DNA of 64,000 nucleotides, taken from positions 53,826 to 117,825 of the forward strand of contig CAJUAN010000009.1 of NCBI GenBank assembly GCA_910584715.1, in the 5' to 3' direction. The notes beneath the pieces were generated by a model that worked only from the letters and a program-made list of their open reading frames with translations, was not told the DNA's origin and made no database searches. This document shows, in pieces, positions 53,129 to 61,868 of this stretch. A program made the position numbers and the translations under genes. How positions within the stretch are numbered: the stretch's first letter is position 1; each line of letters opens with the position of its first letter. Source of the DNA: an uncultured Oscillospiraceae bacterium. Its GTDB lineage: Bacteria > Bacillota > Clostridia > Oscillospirales > Ruminococcaceae.

Positions 53129-53168
53129 AAATACCGCCGCTCGGATTAATTTCCGAACAGCGGTATTT
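53129..53168 (-). terminator. Terminator for a minus-strand transcript
   Basis: AAATACCG (53129-53136) and CGGTATTT (53161-53168) extend into CCGCTCGGA and TCCGAACAG with mismatches. On the minus strand it is followed by TCTTTAAAAATTTTTT. The only frame upstream of it on that strand is the small one at 53190-53360. Confidence 0.6.
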
Positions 53169-53189
53169 ATACTTTAGGCTATAGGCGCA

Positions 53190-53360
53190 TTACCATATAC
53201 GGAGGTATGCAGACAATACCGTCTTTAAAGCTGAGATTTTTCGGTCGATCTCCATACTATTACGGCGATTACCGAGATTATAGTGCGTGGAGAAATACAG
53301 CTTGTGTCCGGCTGCGGCAGTTATATTGCCAACAAGTATAAAATCTTTGTAACTCATCAT
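53190..53360 (-). CDS. Small open frame of unknown function
   Basis: 56 codons from ATG 53360, preceded weakly by AGG at 7 bases. The product (MMSYKDFILVGNITAA ... FSTHYNLGNRRNSMEID) has no recognisable family. A terminator 21 bases downstream on the same strand suggests that something is transcribed here, but the frame may be chance or a remnant. Confidence 0.25.
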   Translation of the reverse strand: MMSYKDFILVGNITAAAGHKLYFSTHYNLGNRRNSMEIDRKISALKTVLSAYLRIW

Positions 53361-53532
53361 TGACAAACCTGCAATTTTTGCAACGTTTTCTCTCAAAATG
53401 TATTGCAAACCTAAAAAAAATATGTTAAAATATCCATAATTGGCATTACTATACAATATGTGACATTTTACGCGGTTTGAAGAAAAAATTTAAAAATAAA
53501 AAGAAAGATACAACAAGCGGAAAGGAATGGTA

Positions 53533-56500
53533 ATGAATATGAAAAACAACGGAAAAAAATCAATATCTGTTATCATGGCTTTTTTACTTGCGCTGCAAGC
53601 AAGCGGTACGGTTATGGCTTATGATACGGATACGGACAGTACGGGCACAGGGCAGGTCAATGTCAGCATTTCGCCTGCGCTGGCGTTGGAAAGAAATGTT
53701 GACTTTACGGCGGCTCTTACCGGAAGCGACGGACGCGTTTTAACTCAAAGCATGGCTCTGGGAGCAGGCGGTGAGGCTGAGGAGGTAAGCTTTTCAAGGC
53801 TTTCGGACGGTTACTACACTCTTAAAGTGTCAGCTGACGGTTTTGCCGATTACGAGCAGGTAATAAACGTGGATAAGCAGGCAGCCTCCGTCAAGCTTAT
53901 GACCGGCTTTGCCGACGGTTTTGACTACAGCCGCGGTGCTCACCCGGGAACTCTCCTGATAGGTGACGCTAACAACGACGGCGTTGTTGACTACAGGGAC
54001 GTGCAGCAGCTTACCGACGCTGTAGACGGCAGAACAAACAGCGGCGTTACCGATCTTAACGGCGACGGAAGCATTGATCTGGTTGACCTGGAATACCTTG
54101 CAAAGGGCTACAATGTTTCCGAAAACACTCAGGCTACTCTCGAAACTATAATTCCGTCCACTGTTATAAAGCCTTCCGTGGGCGGCGGTACTTACATAGC
54201 CGGCGGCAGTCTTGACGAGCTTTTTGTTAAGAACGGCGGTGTACAGCTTGGTACAACTGACGGCAGCTTTATTTCTGCCGACGCTCCTGTCGTTTTGCAG
54301 TTTGACGTTACCGACAGCGGTCTTGCCGCGCGGGCGGACGGTATAGTTATAGGCGTTTCCGAGGACAACCCTATTACAAGGGCGGAGGTTTTCGTTGACT
54401 ATACAGACGAAAACGGCGCTGAGGCTACCCAGATCGCTCTGATAGAAAACGGCGTGCACCACCTGCTTGACGACGGGAGCGTTACCGTGGAGCAGGACAG
54501 CCGCGGAAATATCCATATAAATTTGGGCGGTCAGATCGCGGTCAAGAAAGTCACCTTTAAAATTTCCGGCATGAGAAAGGAAAGCTCCATTGCCGAGATA
54601 TCCTATGTTGAATTTGTAAACGGCATGGAAAATAAGATATCCGAGCCTGCGTCGGATATTCCCGAGAACCTCACGGCTTTGGCGGGAAATAAATCTTTTA
54701 CGCTTAACTGGGATAAGTGCGTGAATGTTACCGGCTATGAGGTAATGATAACGCAGGGTGAAAACAGTGAGGTCAAAAAGGTAAAGGGCTGTTCTATCAG
54801 CGTTACGTCTTTCAATGATAAAGAATTGAAAAACGGTACGGAGTACACTGTAAAGGTGCAGTCGGTAAACGGCGCGTGGAGAAGCGGCTGGTGCGACCCG
54901 GTAACCGTTATCCCGAAAGCCTCGGCAAGACCCGACAGACCCGACGGTCTTACCGCTTCGGGCGCGTACAGAAGCATAAGGGCGGCGTGGAAAAGCGCGG
55001 AGGACGCGGAATGGTACAATCTGTACTATAAGCTCCGTTCCGATACGGACTATACTAAAATAGGAAATATTACGGCAACCTCGTACACGATATCCGACCT
55101 GGCGGACAAGTCGGAATACGTTTTGTACGTTACCGCCGAGAATGAGTACGGCGAAAGCGGTCCCTCGCTTACTGCGGCGGCTTCAACTACGGATGTTTCA
55201 GCTCCTGTTATGCCAAAGTACAACCTTATAAACACAGGTGAAGCGGGAGAAAAGGGACAGCACATAACCTCCGCTTCTCAAAACTACGGCTCAATGATGA
55301 ACAGCTCCATGGACGAAAATGCCAGAACTGCATGGGGAACTGTTGACCACGATCCGAATTCCTACTATATTCGCAATACCTGGGACGACGGCGGATACAA
55401 CAATATCGGCAGCAACGGTCTTTTCTATGAGTTTGACGAGGAGTATACTATTAAGACTCTTGCACTGTATGAGGCAGTTCCCACAAGCCCCAACCTTTTC
55501 TATACCAGGATAAATTACTGGGACGCGTACGGAAACCGCACGTCTTTGAGCTACGGTCAGGTATCCACAATCAGAAAGACTGACAGCGAAGGCCGCGCAT
55601 ATTATCTTATAAAGCTTCCCGAAAAGGCACAGATAAAGAAGATTCAGATCGGTCTTGCACGGTATCTGGCAAGCGGAAATATCAATGTTTCCGAGGTGTA
55701 CTTCTACAATTACGACACAATTGAGGACGATATTGCAGACCTGTATGACGACGACCTGCATCTTGTACTCAGACCCGACGTTACGCAGGAGACCATAGAC
55801 GAACTGAGAGCGCGGCTGAATACTCCCGACGAAGCCTGCGGCGAGTTCCACCCCGAAAAGGAACGTCTTGAAACGGAGCTTAAAAACGCGGAGGATATCC
55901 TTAACTGCGTTGATTTGGGCGATCCGGTCTATATACATAACGAGATAAGCACCTCCGACGTGAACAGGGGCTTCGGCGGATTGAACGCATGGCAGCCCGT
56001 GGGCGTGACCGCCGCGGCAGGAGATACCGTTACCGTTTATGTCGGTCATAATACCAAGACCACTGGGGCGGCTACAAATCTACAGCTTGTGGCTACCCAG
56101 TACCACGCGGAATCAAGCGCAATGGCTTCCACAGTCGCTTCATTGAAAGTAGGTGCAAACGTTATCGACATACCCAAGATATGGTCGATAGACGAGGAGT
56201 CCGGCGGCGCGCTGTATATCCAGTATACCGGAAGCAATGCGGACGACCGTTACGCAGTCCGTGTAAGCGGCGGCGTTCAGGTACCGGTGCTCGACCTTTA
56301 CGGCGTTGAAGATGAGAGCGAGAAATTAGCCCGCGCGGAAGCCTACATTGAGGAACTTCAAATATACGTTGACCAAATGGAGGAGCTTCACAGGCAGTAT
56401 CACGAGGGTTCTTCAAACAGCAATGTGAACAAATACGGCTACAGCGAGCAGAACTGTATTTTGGGCGCGTCGGATATACTGCTTGACAATATGCTTTTGT

Positions 56501-58803
56501 CGCTTCCCGCAAAGCGCATACTTAACGGCGCGGGACAGGGCGGTACGTCGGAAAAGGCAGTTCAGACTGTAAGATCGACCGACGCTGTAGAAGATATGCT
56601 GTATCTTTTCTATCAGCACAAGGGACTTAACGACAATGCCGAAAATGCAATAGACAGACTTCCCAAGGGACATCTCAATATCCGCTATCAGAGAATGTTC
56701 AGCGGGGCGTTTATGTACGCCGCCGGAAACCATATCGGCATAGAATGGAACGAATCTGCAAATCCGCTGGCTCTGAGCGGCGTTGTATCTGACGAAAGCG
56801 GAAGATACATAAGCGGAAACTATTTCGGCTGGGGAATTGCTCACGAGATAGGTCACTGCATAAATCAGGGAGCATACGCTGTTGCCGAGATAACGAACAA
56901 TTACTTTGCTCAGCTTGCTAAGGCAAAGGATACAAACGCCGGCATGAGATTTACCTATGAAAATATTTACCGCAAGGTAACGTCCGGTACCACGGGTCAG
57001 GCGTCCAACGTTGCAACTCAGCTCGGTATGTACTGGCAGCTCCATCTTGCTTACGACAACGGCTACAACTACAAGACATATGACAACCGTACGGAGCAGC
57101 TTGCAAATCTGTTCTATGCGAGAGTGGACAGCTATGCGCGCACTCCTGTTCTCGCTCCCGCACCCGGAGGAGTTCAGCTTACCCTCGGCGGCGGTACGGA
57201 TCAGAACCTTATGCGCCTTGCGTGCGCTGCTGCGGAAAAGGATATTCTTGAATTCTTTGAGCGCTGGGGAAAAATTCCCGACAGTACGACTGTTGCATAT
57301 GCAAGCCAGTTCGCTAAGGAAGAAAGAGCAATTTATTACACCGACGACGATTCACGCGTGTACCGCATTGAAAGACCCTACGGCGGAAGTCTCGGAACGG
57401 GCGGAAACGTTCAGGCGGTAAGCGCGGATACCTCAGCAAGCGTTTCATGGAACAATTCGTGTCAGGTGGACTTTAACCTTTCATCCGAGAATATTCCCGC
57501 GGACGAGGTTCTCGGCTATGAAATAGTGCGCTGCACAACCTCCGGCGGACAGGTTACCAAAGAGGTTGTCGGCTTTACGGCTGGCAGCACCTTTACCGAT
57601 TATGCGGCGGGACTTAACAACAGGGTAGTCACATACGAGGTAACGGTGGTTGACAAGTATCTTTACCGTTCCGCGCCGAAAACTTTGGAACCTATAAAGA
57701 TTCAGGACGACGGCAGTCTTGACAAGACCTGGTGGACAATAAGCAGTACGGGCATTACCGCAAGCAATATTCAGAACGCCGGAACAGCCGACGACGATAT
57801 GCCCTGCGCTCCCAAGGCGGACGATCCTATACTCCTTGCCGCTGACGGAAACAACGGTACCGAATATATCGGCACGATCTCCGCAAATGCCGAGATAACT
57901 CTCGGCTTCAACAGGTATGAAACTGTTTCGGGCTTTAGGTACACGGCGGGCAGCGGAGCGGCTTTAGGCAACTACATTATAATGGTAAGGACAGAAAACG
58001 GTACATGGCAGGAGGCTGCAAGCGGATATCTCGGCGGCAGCGGCACTGTATTCTTTGAAAATGCGGACAGGAAATATATCAGCACATACAAGGCAGACGC
58101 TGTAAAACTTGTTATCTGCGACCAGCCGGGACAGGAAATTTCAATTGCCGAGCTTGACGTTTTGGGCGTAACAGGCGACGACGTGGATTTCAGAACCGCG
58201 GACGGAACTCCCGCAATAGGCGTGCTTTCAGAGGACTATAGGTACGGCAGCGGTGAAAACGACTTTATCCCCAAGGGATCAACAGTATTTACGGGAGCCT
58301 ATAAGGGCAATCCCGCCTACAGTGTGGTAATGCTGTTCGACCAAAACGGAAATGTTGTAGGCGGTATAGATTCCGAAGGGTATCTGACATCTAACCAGAT
58401 AATTCTGGCGGACGACCCGGGCAGCGGTCTTTTGGAGGACGTTGCAAACGGCACATGGATATACTGGCTTACTCCGTCGGATAATGTTTCTCTTACCGGA
58501 GTATCTCAGGTCCGCGCGGAGCTTTACCGTGTGAACAACGCTCTCACCAACGAGGGTGAAAGACTTGTAAGCGATTCGATGTTTGTTGATGTTCCGCAGA
58601 TACTTCCGGAGATAAGTCTTGGCGGCGGCAGATATGAGGAAGATGATAATGCAGACGATACGCTGAGCACCGAAATATCAGGCAGTACCGAAAATACCGC
58701 AACAACTGACAGTGCCGAAAATATCGGAACGGACAACAGTGAAACGGCGGATAATACAATAACTTCGGATAATATGTGGAGTACCGAAGGAGCGGAGGGA
58801 TAA
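53533..58803 (+). CDS. Secreted dockerin-bearing M60-type (mucin-degrading) metallopeptidase
   Basis: 1756 residues. Signal peptide (about 1-34, ending GTVMA). Next a Cna/SpaA-like beta domain (40-130), a dockerin with two Ca-binding loops (GDANNDGVVDYRDV and TDLNGDGSIDLVDL, 140-195), a beta-sandwich (205-370), two fibronectin III domains (about 374-552) and a CBM32/discoidin-like domain (561-735). The M60/enhancin catalytic region (about 790-1256) has HEIGH at 1104-1108 and Glu 1119, fitting HExxHx(8-28)E. A third FN3-like and second discoidin-like domain and a Ser/Thr/Asp-rich tail follow. M60 proteins cut O-glycosylated mucins. Three ATGs start the frame; the one at 53533 has AAAGGA 6 bases upstream. 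The stop overlaps the cohesin-like anchor gene. Confidence 0.9.
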   Translation: MNMKNNGKKSISVIMAFLLALQASGTVMAYDTDTDSTGTGQVNVSISPALALERNVDFTAALTGSDGRVLTQSMALGAGGEAEEVSFSRLSDGYYTLKVSADGFADYEQVINVDKQAASVKLMTGFADGFDYSRGAHPGTLLIGDANNDGVVDYRDVQQLTDAVDGRTNSGVTDLNGDGSIDLVDLEYLAKGYNVSENTQATLETIIPSTVIKPSVGGGTYIAGGSLDELFVKNGGVQLGTTDGSFISADAPVVLQFDVTDSGLAARADGIVIGVSEDNPITRAEVFVDYTDENGAEATQIALIENGVHHLLDDGSVTVEQDSRGNIHINLGGQIAVKKVTFKISGMRKESSIAEISYVEFVNGMENKISEPASDIPENLTALAGNKSFTLNWDKCVNVTGYEVMITQGENSEVKKVKGCSISVTSFNDKELKNGTEYTVKVQSVNGAWRSGWCDPVTVIPKASARPDRPDGLTASGAYRSIRAAWKSAEDAEWYNLYYKLRSDTDYTKIGNITATSYTISDLADKSEYVLYVTAENEYGESGPSLTAAASTTDVSAPVMPKYNLINTGEAGEKGQHITSASQNYGSMMNSSMDENARTAWGTVDHDPNSYYIRNTWDDGGYNNIGSNGLFYEFDEEYTIKTLALYEAVPTSPNLFYTRINYWDAYGNRTSLSYGQVSTIRKTDSEGRAYYLIKLPEKAQIKKIQIGLARYLASGNINVSEVYFYNYDTIEDDIADLYDDDLHLVLRPDVTQETIDELRARLNTPDEACGEFHPEKERLETELKNAEDILNCVDLGDPVYIHNEISTSDVNRGFGGLNAWQPVGVTAAAGDTVTVYVGHNTKTTGAATNLQLVATQYHAESSAMASTVASLKVGANVIDIPKIWSIDEESGGALYIQYTGSNADDRYAVRVSGGVQVPVLDLYGVEDESEKLARAEAYIEELQIYVDQMEELHRQYHEGSSNSNVNKYGYSEQNCILGASDILLDNMLLSLPAKRILNGAGQGGTSEKAVQTVRSTDAVEDMLYLFYQHKGLNDNAENAIDRLPKGHLNIRYQRMFSGAFMYAAGNHIGIEWNESANPLALSGVVSDESGRYISGNYFGWGIAHEIGHCINQGAYAVAEITNNYFAQLAKAKDTNAGMRFTYENIYRKVTSGTTGQASNVATQLGMYWQLHLAYDNGYNYKTYDNRTEQLANLFYARVDSYARTPVLAPAPGGVQLTLGGGTDQNLMRLACAAAEKDILEFFERWGKIPDSTTVAYASQFAKEERAIYYTDDDSRVYRIERPYGGSLGTGGNVQAVSADTSASVSWNNSCQVDFNLSSENIPADEVLGYEIVRCTTSGGQVTKEVVGFTAGSTFTDYAAGLNNRVVTYEVTVVDKYLYRSAPKTLEPIKIQDDGSLDKTWWTISSTGITASNIQNAGTADDDMPCAPKADDPILLAADGNNGTEYIGTISANAEITLGFNRYETVSGFRYTAGSGAALGNYIIMVRTENGTWQEAASGYLGGSGTVFFENADRKYISTYKADAVKLVICDQPGQEISIAELDVLGVTGDDVDFRTADGTPAIGVLSEDYRYGSGENDFIPKGSTVFTGAYKGNPAYSVVMLFDQNGNVVGGIDSEGYLTSNQIILADDPGSGLLEDVANGTWIYWLTPSDNVSLTGVSQVRAELYRVNNALTNEGERLVSDSMFVDVPQILPEISLGGGRYEEDDNADDTLSTEISGSTENTATTDSAENIGTDNSETADNTITSDNMWSTEGAEG

Positions 58804-60179
58804 TGAGTATGAGTATATTTTTCAATAACAGATATTCCGCTGCCGTTGTTGCTGTTTCGGGAAAAATAAAAAGAATATTCTGCGCGGCGGCGCTGACAGT
58901 TTTTTGGTGTATACTGCTTCCGATTAACGCTTCGGCTGCGGAAAGCAACGAGATAAGGCTTGAGTCAAACGGCGGAGAGGCTGTGCTGGAGCTATGCTTT
59001 CCGCAGGCTGCCGCCGAGGAGGTAGCTTCAATGCAGGTGTCCGTAAGCGTTAAAGCAAATTCGGACAGCGTTGACCTGGAATTTATCCCTGACAGCGGTC
59101 TTTCCTCGAAGATAGTTGAGAGCAGGTACCAAAACGACACGGGGATACTGAATATTTACCTTGCGGGAACAGATGCTCTGTTTTCATCTTCCGAATTTAT
59201 TACGGTCGGCAGGATAAAAATAAGCACCCGCGGTAATAATGCGGTTTCGGCTGCGGTGGAGGTTGTAAGAGATTCCGTTAGGTTTGTAAGGGACGGAGAA
59301 CTCGTTTCTCCCGATAACAATACCGATTATCCTGATCCGGTAAGCATAACGGCATTGGGACAGTCCTCACCGGCAGTGCCGGATCCGGTATATCCGAACC
59401 GTCCGTCCGGGAACTATTTTCCGAATATTACTGTTTCAACTCCGAACGACAGCGGACGTAACGATTATAGCGGTACAGATGAAATACGCGACTCGGATCG
59501 GGACGGAGAAGATACGGGTTACGGCGAAGACGTCAGCGGCGGTCAGCATGACAGTTCCGAGCTTGAGGAACAGGAGCAGATCGGAGAGAACTTTAATCCG
59601 CCGGATATGTCATCGCTTCAGGACGCGCTGGCAAGAGCGGAAAGCTACAGAAAAACGGACTATACCGAAAGCAGCTACGACGATCTTAAAGAAGCTGCAG
59701 ACGCTGCAAAGGATATCATTTCCGACCCTAATGCCACTCAGGACGAAATAGACGAGGCTTTGCTCAATATTGAAAATTCCATAGGTATGCTGAAGCCTGT
59801 GAACGACATTCCTTCGGGTGCGGAGGGCTACGGAAGAAACGGCAGTACTGACATGAACGGCGGCATCAATAACGGTACGTCAGGAGACGCCGACGTTACC
59901 GGAAGCAGTCAGGGAGGGCAGTCCCAGGGCGGGGAAAATATCGGTCATGACGATAACGGCAGCGATGTGCAGGCAGTACATGGCAGAAACATCGTGAACG
60001 CTTCGGACGGCGCTCAGTCTGTCAGCGGCGACCCGTTTACCGAAAACGGTGAAAGCAGCAAAAGTCCTGTTCTGAAGGTGATAATTCTTGCGGCAATTGC
60101 GGTTGCGGCCGCTGTTACGGCAATAATCTTTCTTAAAACAGCAAATAAGAAAAAATCCGGAGACCGTTTTAAAAAATGA
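58803..60179 (+). CDS. Membrane-anchored protein with cohesin-like and FIVAR-like domains
   Basis: 458 residues; the ATG overlaps the upstream stop (TAATG). Signal peptide (about 24-46). Residues ~50-190 read like a cohesin: EAVLELCFPQ, SMQVSVSVKANSDSVDLEF, SRYQNDTGILNIYLAGTDALF, FITVGRIKIST, VVRDSVRFVRDGELV. A disordered Pro/Asp/Gly linker follows, then a FIVAR-like helical domain (about 276-336, LQDALARAESYRKTDYTESSYDDLKEA...ATQDEIDEALLNI), a second Gly/Asn/Gln-rich linker, a C-terminal helix (about 424-445) and a basic tail. It would display a cohesin-like module on the outside of the cell, next to the gene for a dockerin-bearing mucinase. The cohesin assignment is by pattern only. Confidence 0.75.
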   Translation: MSMSIFFNNRYSAAVVAVSGKIKRIFCAAALTVFWCILLPINASAAESNEIRLESNGGEAVLELCFPQAAAEEVASMQVSVSVKANSDSVDLEFIPDSGLSSKIVESRYQNDTGILNIYLAGTDALFSSSEFITVGRIKISTRGNNAVSAAVEVVRDSVRFVRDGELVSPDNNTDYPDPVSITALGQSSPAVPDPVYPNRPSGNYFPNITVSTPNDSGRNDYSGTDEIRDSDRDGEDTGYGEDVSGGQHDSSELEEQEQIGENFNPPDMSSLQDALARAESYRKTDYTESSYDDLKEAADAAKDIISDPNATQDEIDEALLNIENSIGMLKPVNDIPSGAEGYGRNGSTDMNGGINNGTSGDADVTGSSQGGQSQGGENIGHDDNGSDVQAVHGRNIVNASDGAQSVSGDPFTENGESSKSPVLKVIILAAIAVAAAVTAIIFLKTANKKKSGDRFKK

Positions 60180-60210
60180 CGCTCAATAATACAGAAGCAG
60201 GTGATAAGCT

Positions 60211-60438
60211 ATGAAAACAAAAAGGAAAGCGGCAATTGCGGCAGCGGCATTTTGGGCTGCTTTGAATTTAAGCGCGTGCACATACGGTCCTCCGCCGGAG
60301 GATTACGAGGAACCCGACGCGGACACATCGCAGACCGAATACGACCCCGGAGAAAATATAAACGGCGATGTGTACGGTCCTCCGCCGGAGAAAATGGAGG
60401 ATACCGATATGCCGCAGACAGAACACGACACCATGTAA
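60211..60438 (+). CDS. Small lipoprotein with two YGPPPE motifs, probable radical SAM substrate
   Basis: 75 residues. Signal peptide with lipobox LSAC; Cys23 would be lipidated. The mature part is short, acidic and lacks hydrophobic stretches: C-TYGPPPED ... VYGPPPEKMED ... HDTM. The motif VYGPPPE/TYGPPPE occurs twice, encoded by an identical 18-base repeat. A radical SAM/SPASM enzyme gene follows 66 bases downstream. I recall families of radical SAM-associated lipoproteins with YGP-type motifs, and this fits them. The Tyr and Pro-rich core is the likely modification site. Confidence 0.7.
   Translation: MKTKRKAAIAAAAFWAALNLSACTYGPPPEDYEEPDADTSQTEYDPGENINGDVYGPPPEKMEDTDMPQTEHDTM
60283..60390 (+). 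repeat. Direct repeat of 18 bases within the lipoprotein gene
   Basis: TACGGTCCTCCGCCGGAG occurs at 60283-60300 and again at 60373-60390, in frame, encoding YGPPPE both times without a single synonymous change. Confidence 0.9.
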
Positions 60439-60504
60439 GCCCGGAATACTCGGATTTACGATCCTGCCGATAAAGAACGGGTAAATTAGGAGGATTCTTT
60501 GAAA

Positions 60505-61584
60505 ATGAACAGCGGCATAAAAACTGTTAAAGCCAGGCATATGGAACAGCTTGCCGACTATCGGCGCACGCTTTGGAAAGAGCCTAAGCTGAGGTTTTTG
60601 TTCCTGGAGCTTACCCTGCGCTGCAATGAACGGTGCGTACACTGCGGGAGCCGCTGCGGGGATATTCCCGCTGAGGAACTGACGTTTGAACAGTACAGGG
60701 AATTTCTCGACAAGATAAAGCGTGATTTCGGAACTAACGGTATCCAACTCTGCATAACTGGCGGCGAACCGCTTCTGCGCAAGGACTTTTTTGATATTAT
60801 GGGATATGCTCATTCGCTTGGCTTTCATTGGGGAATGACCTCGAACGGTACTCTCATAGACGGTAAAATCGCCGCAAAGCTTGATGAATGCGGTATGGGT
60901 ACCGTTTCTGTAAGTCTTGACGGTATGAAAGCTTCTCATGACCGTTTCAGGAGGACTCCTGGCGGCTGGGACGCGGCGGTGCGCGGAATAAATGCGCTTA
61001 TTGACCGGAAAGCGTTCGGGGAAATTCAGGTAACCACCGTAGTGCATAAGGAAAACATAAACGAGCTTGACGAGCTTTATGATTACCTCTGCGGAGTGGA
61101 TATTGATTCATGGCGGCTTGTGACTGTAGAACCTATCGGAAGAGCGCTGGACGCAGGTTTATCTCTTTCCCCGGATGACTACAGGCGGGTATTTGACTTT
61201 ATCCGTGAGAAACGGGCTGAAAATATGCCTGTACTTTACGGCTGTACGCACTATCTTGGTCTTGATTACGAGCGGGAGGTGCGGGACTGGTATTTTCTAT
61301 GCAACGCCGGCATTTACGCTGCGGGCATACGTACGAACGGGAACATCGGCGCGTGCCTTGATATAGAAATGCGTCCCGAGCTTATTGAGGGAAATATTCT
61401 GACGGACGATTTCACTTATATCTGGAAAAACGGTTTTAAGGCGTACAGGTCAGATTTTTATAAAAAAAGCCGGAAGTGCTCCGTTTGCGGCGAGCGGCAA
61501 TTTTGCGGAGGTGGTTCGTTCCACAGCTGGGATCATGACAAAAACGAGCAGAGAGTATGCTTTAAAGGGATATTATTTGAATGA
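60505..61584 (+). CDS. Radical SAM/SPASM enzyme, probable lipoprotein/peptide maturase
   Basis: 359 residues. The radical SAM cluster motif is CNERCVHC (CxxxCxxC) in LELTLRCNERCVHCGSRCG, with ITGGEPLLRKDF as the GGEP motif. The C-terminal SPASM domain has Cys in LCNAGIYAAG, NIGACLDIE, and the cluster KCSVCGERQFCGG ... RVC, enough for auxiliary Fe-S clusters. Such enzymes modify ribosomally made peptides. It follows the YGPPPE lipoprotein and precedes a terminator, so the two form a natural enzyme/substrate pair. AGGAGG lies 11 bases before ATG 60505; a TTG at 60499 (5-base spacing) is an alternative start. Confidence 0.9.
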   Translation: MNSGIKTVKARHMEQLADYRRTLWKEPKLRFLFLELTLRCNERCVHCGSRCGDIPAEELTFEQYREFLDKIKRDFGTNGIQLCITGGEPLLRKDFFDIMGYAHSLGFHWGMTSNGTLIDGKIAAKLDECGMGTVSVSLDGMKASHDRFRRTPGGWDAAVRGINALIDRKAFGEIQVTTVVHKENINELDELYDYLCGVDIDSWRLVTVEPIGRALDAGLSLSPDDYRRVFDFIREKRAENMPVLYGCTHYLGLDYEREVRDWYFLCNAGIYAAGIRTNGNIGACLDIEMRPELIEGNILTDDFTYIWKNGFKAYRSDFYKKSRKCSVCGERQFCGGGSFHSWDHDKNEQRVCFKGILFE

Positions 61585-61593
61585 TCCGTGATT

Positions 61594-61639
61594 AAAAAAT
61601 TATTCCGGTTGTTTTTATAAACTGCCGGAGTAATTTTTT
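61594..61639 (+). terminator. Terminator after the radical SAM gene
   Basis: AAAAAATTATTCCGG pairs with CCGGAGTAATTTTTT (one G-T pair), 10 bases after the stop, with the T-run in the descending arm. It closes the M60/anchor/lipoprotein/radical SAM unit. Confidence 0.85.
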
Positions 61640-61868
61640 ATTTATGATTTGTTACAAAAACTGCCGTCAAAGTGCATATTAATTTTACTTGACTTTGCGC
61701 GGATAAAGTCGTAAAATAAGTGTTGTGGAATATTTATGTTAATAACCAATAAAAATGCAGATAAAAAATCTTTGCAAAAATAATATATTTAAATTTTTGC
61801 TTGATTTTTTATACTCTTTTTAATTGGTTATCGGTATTATCAAATATTGGGGGAAGAAGAATTTTATT

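Noticed and set aside
55291..56049. Long open frame opposite the M60 gene
   Set aside because: No start signal or motif, and the plus strand is clearly coding with recognisable domains here.
60201..60473. Alternative frame over the small lipoprotein gene
   Set aside because: The lipoprotein frame has a signal peptide, lipobox and in-frame repeat; the alternative has none and is Arg-rich from frame shift.
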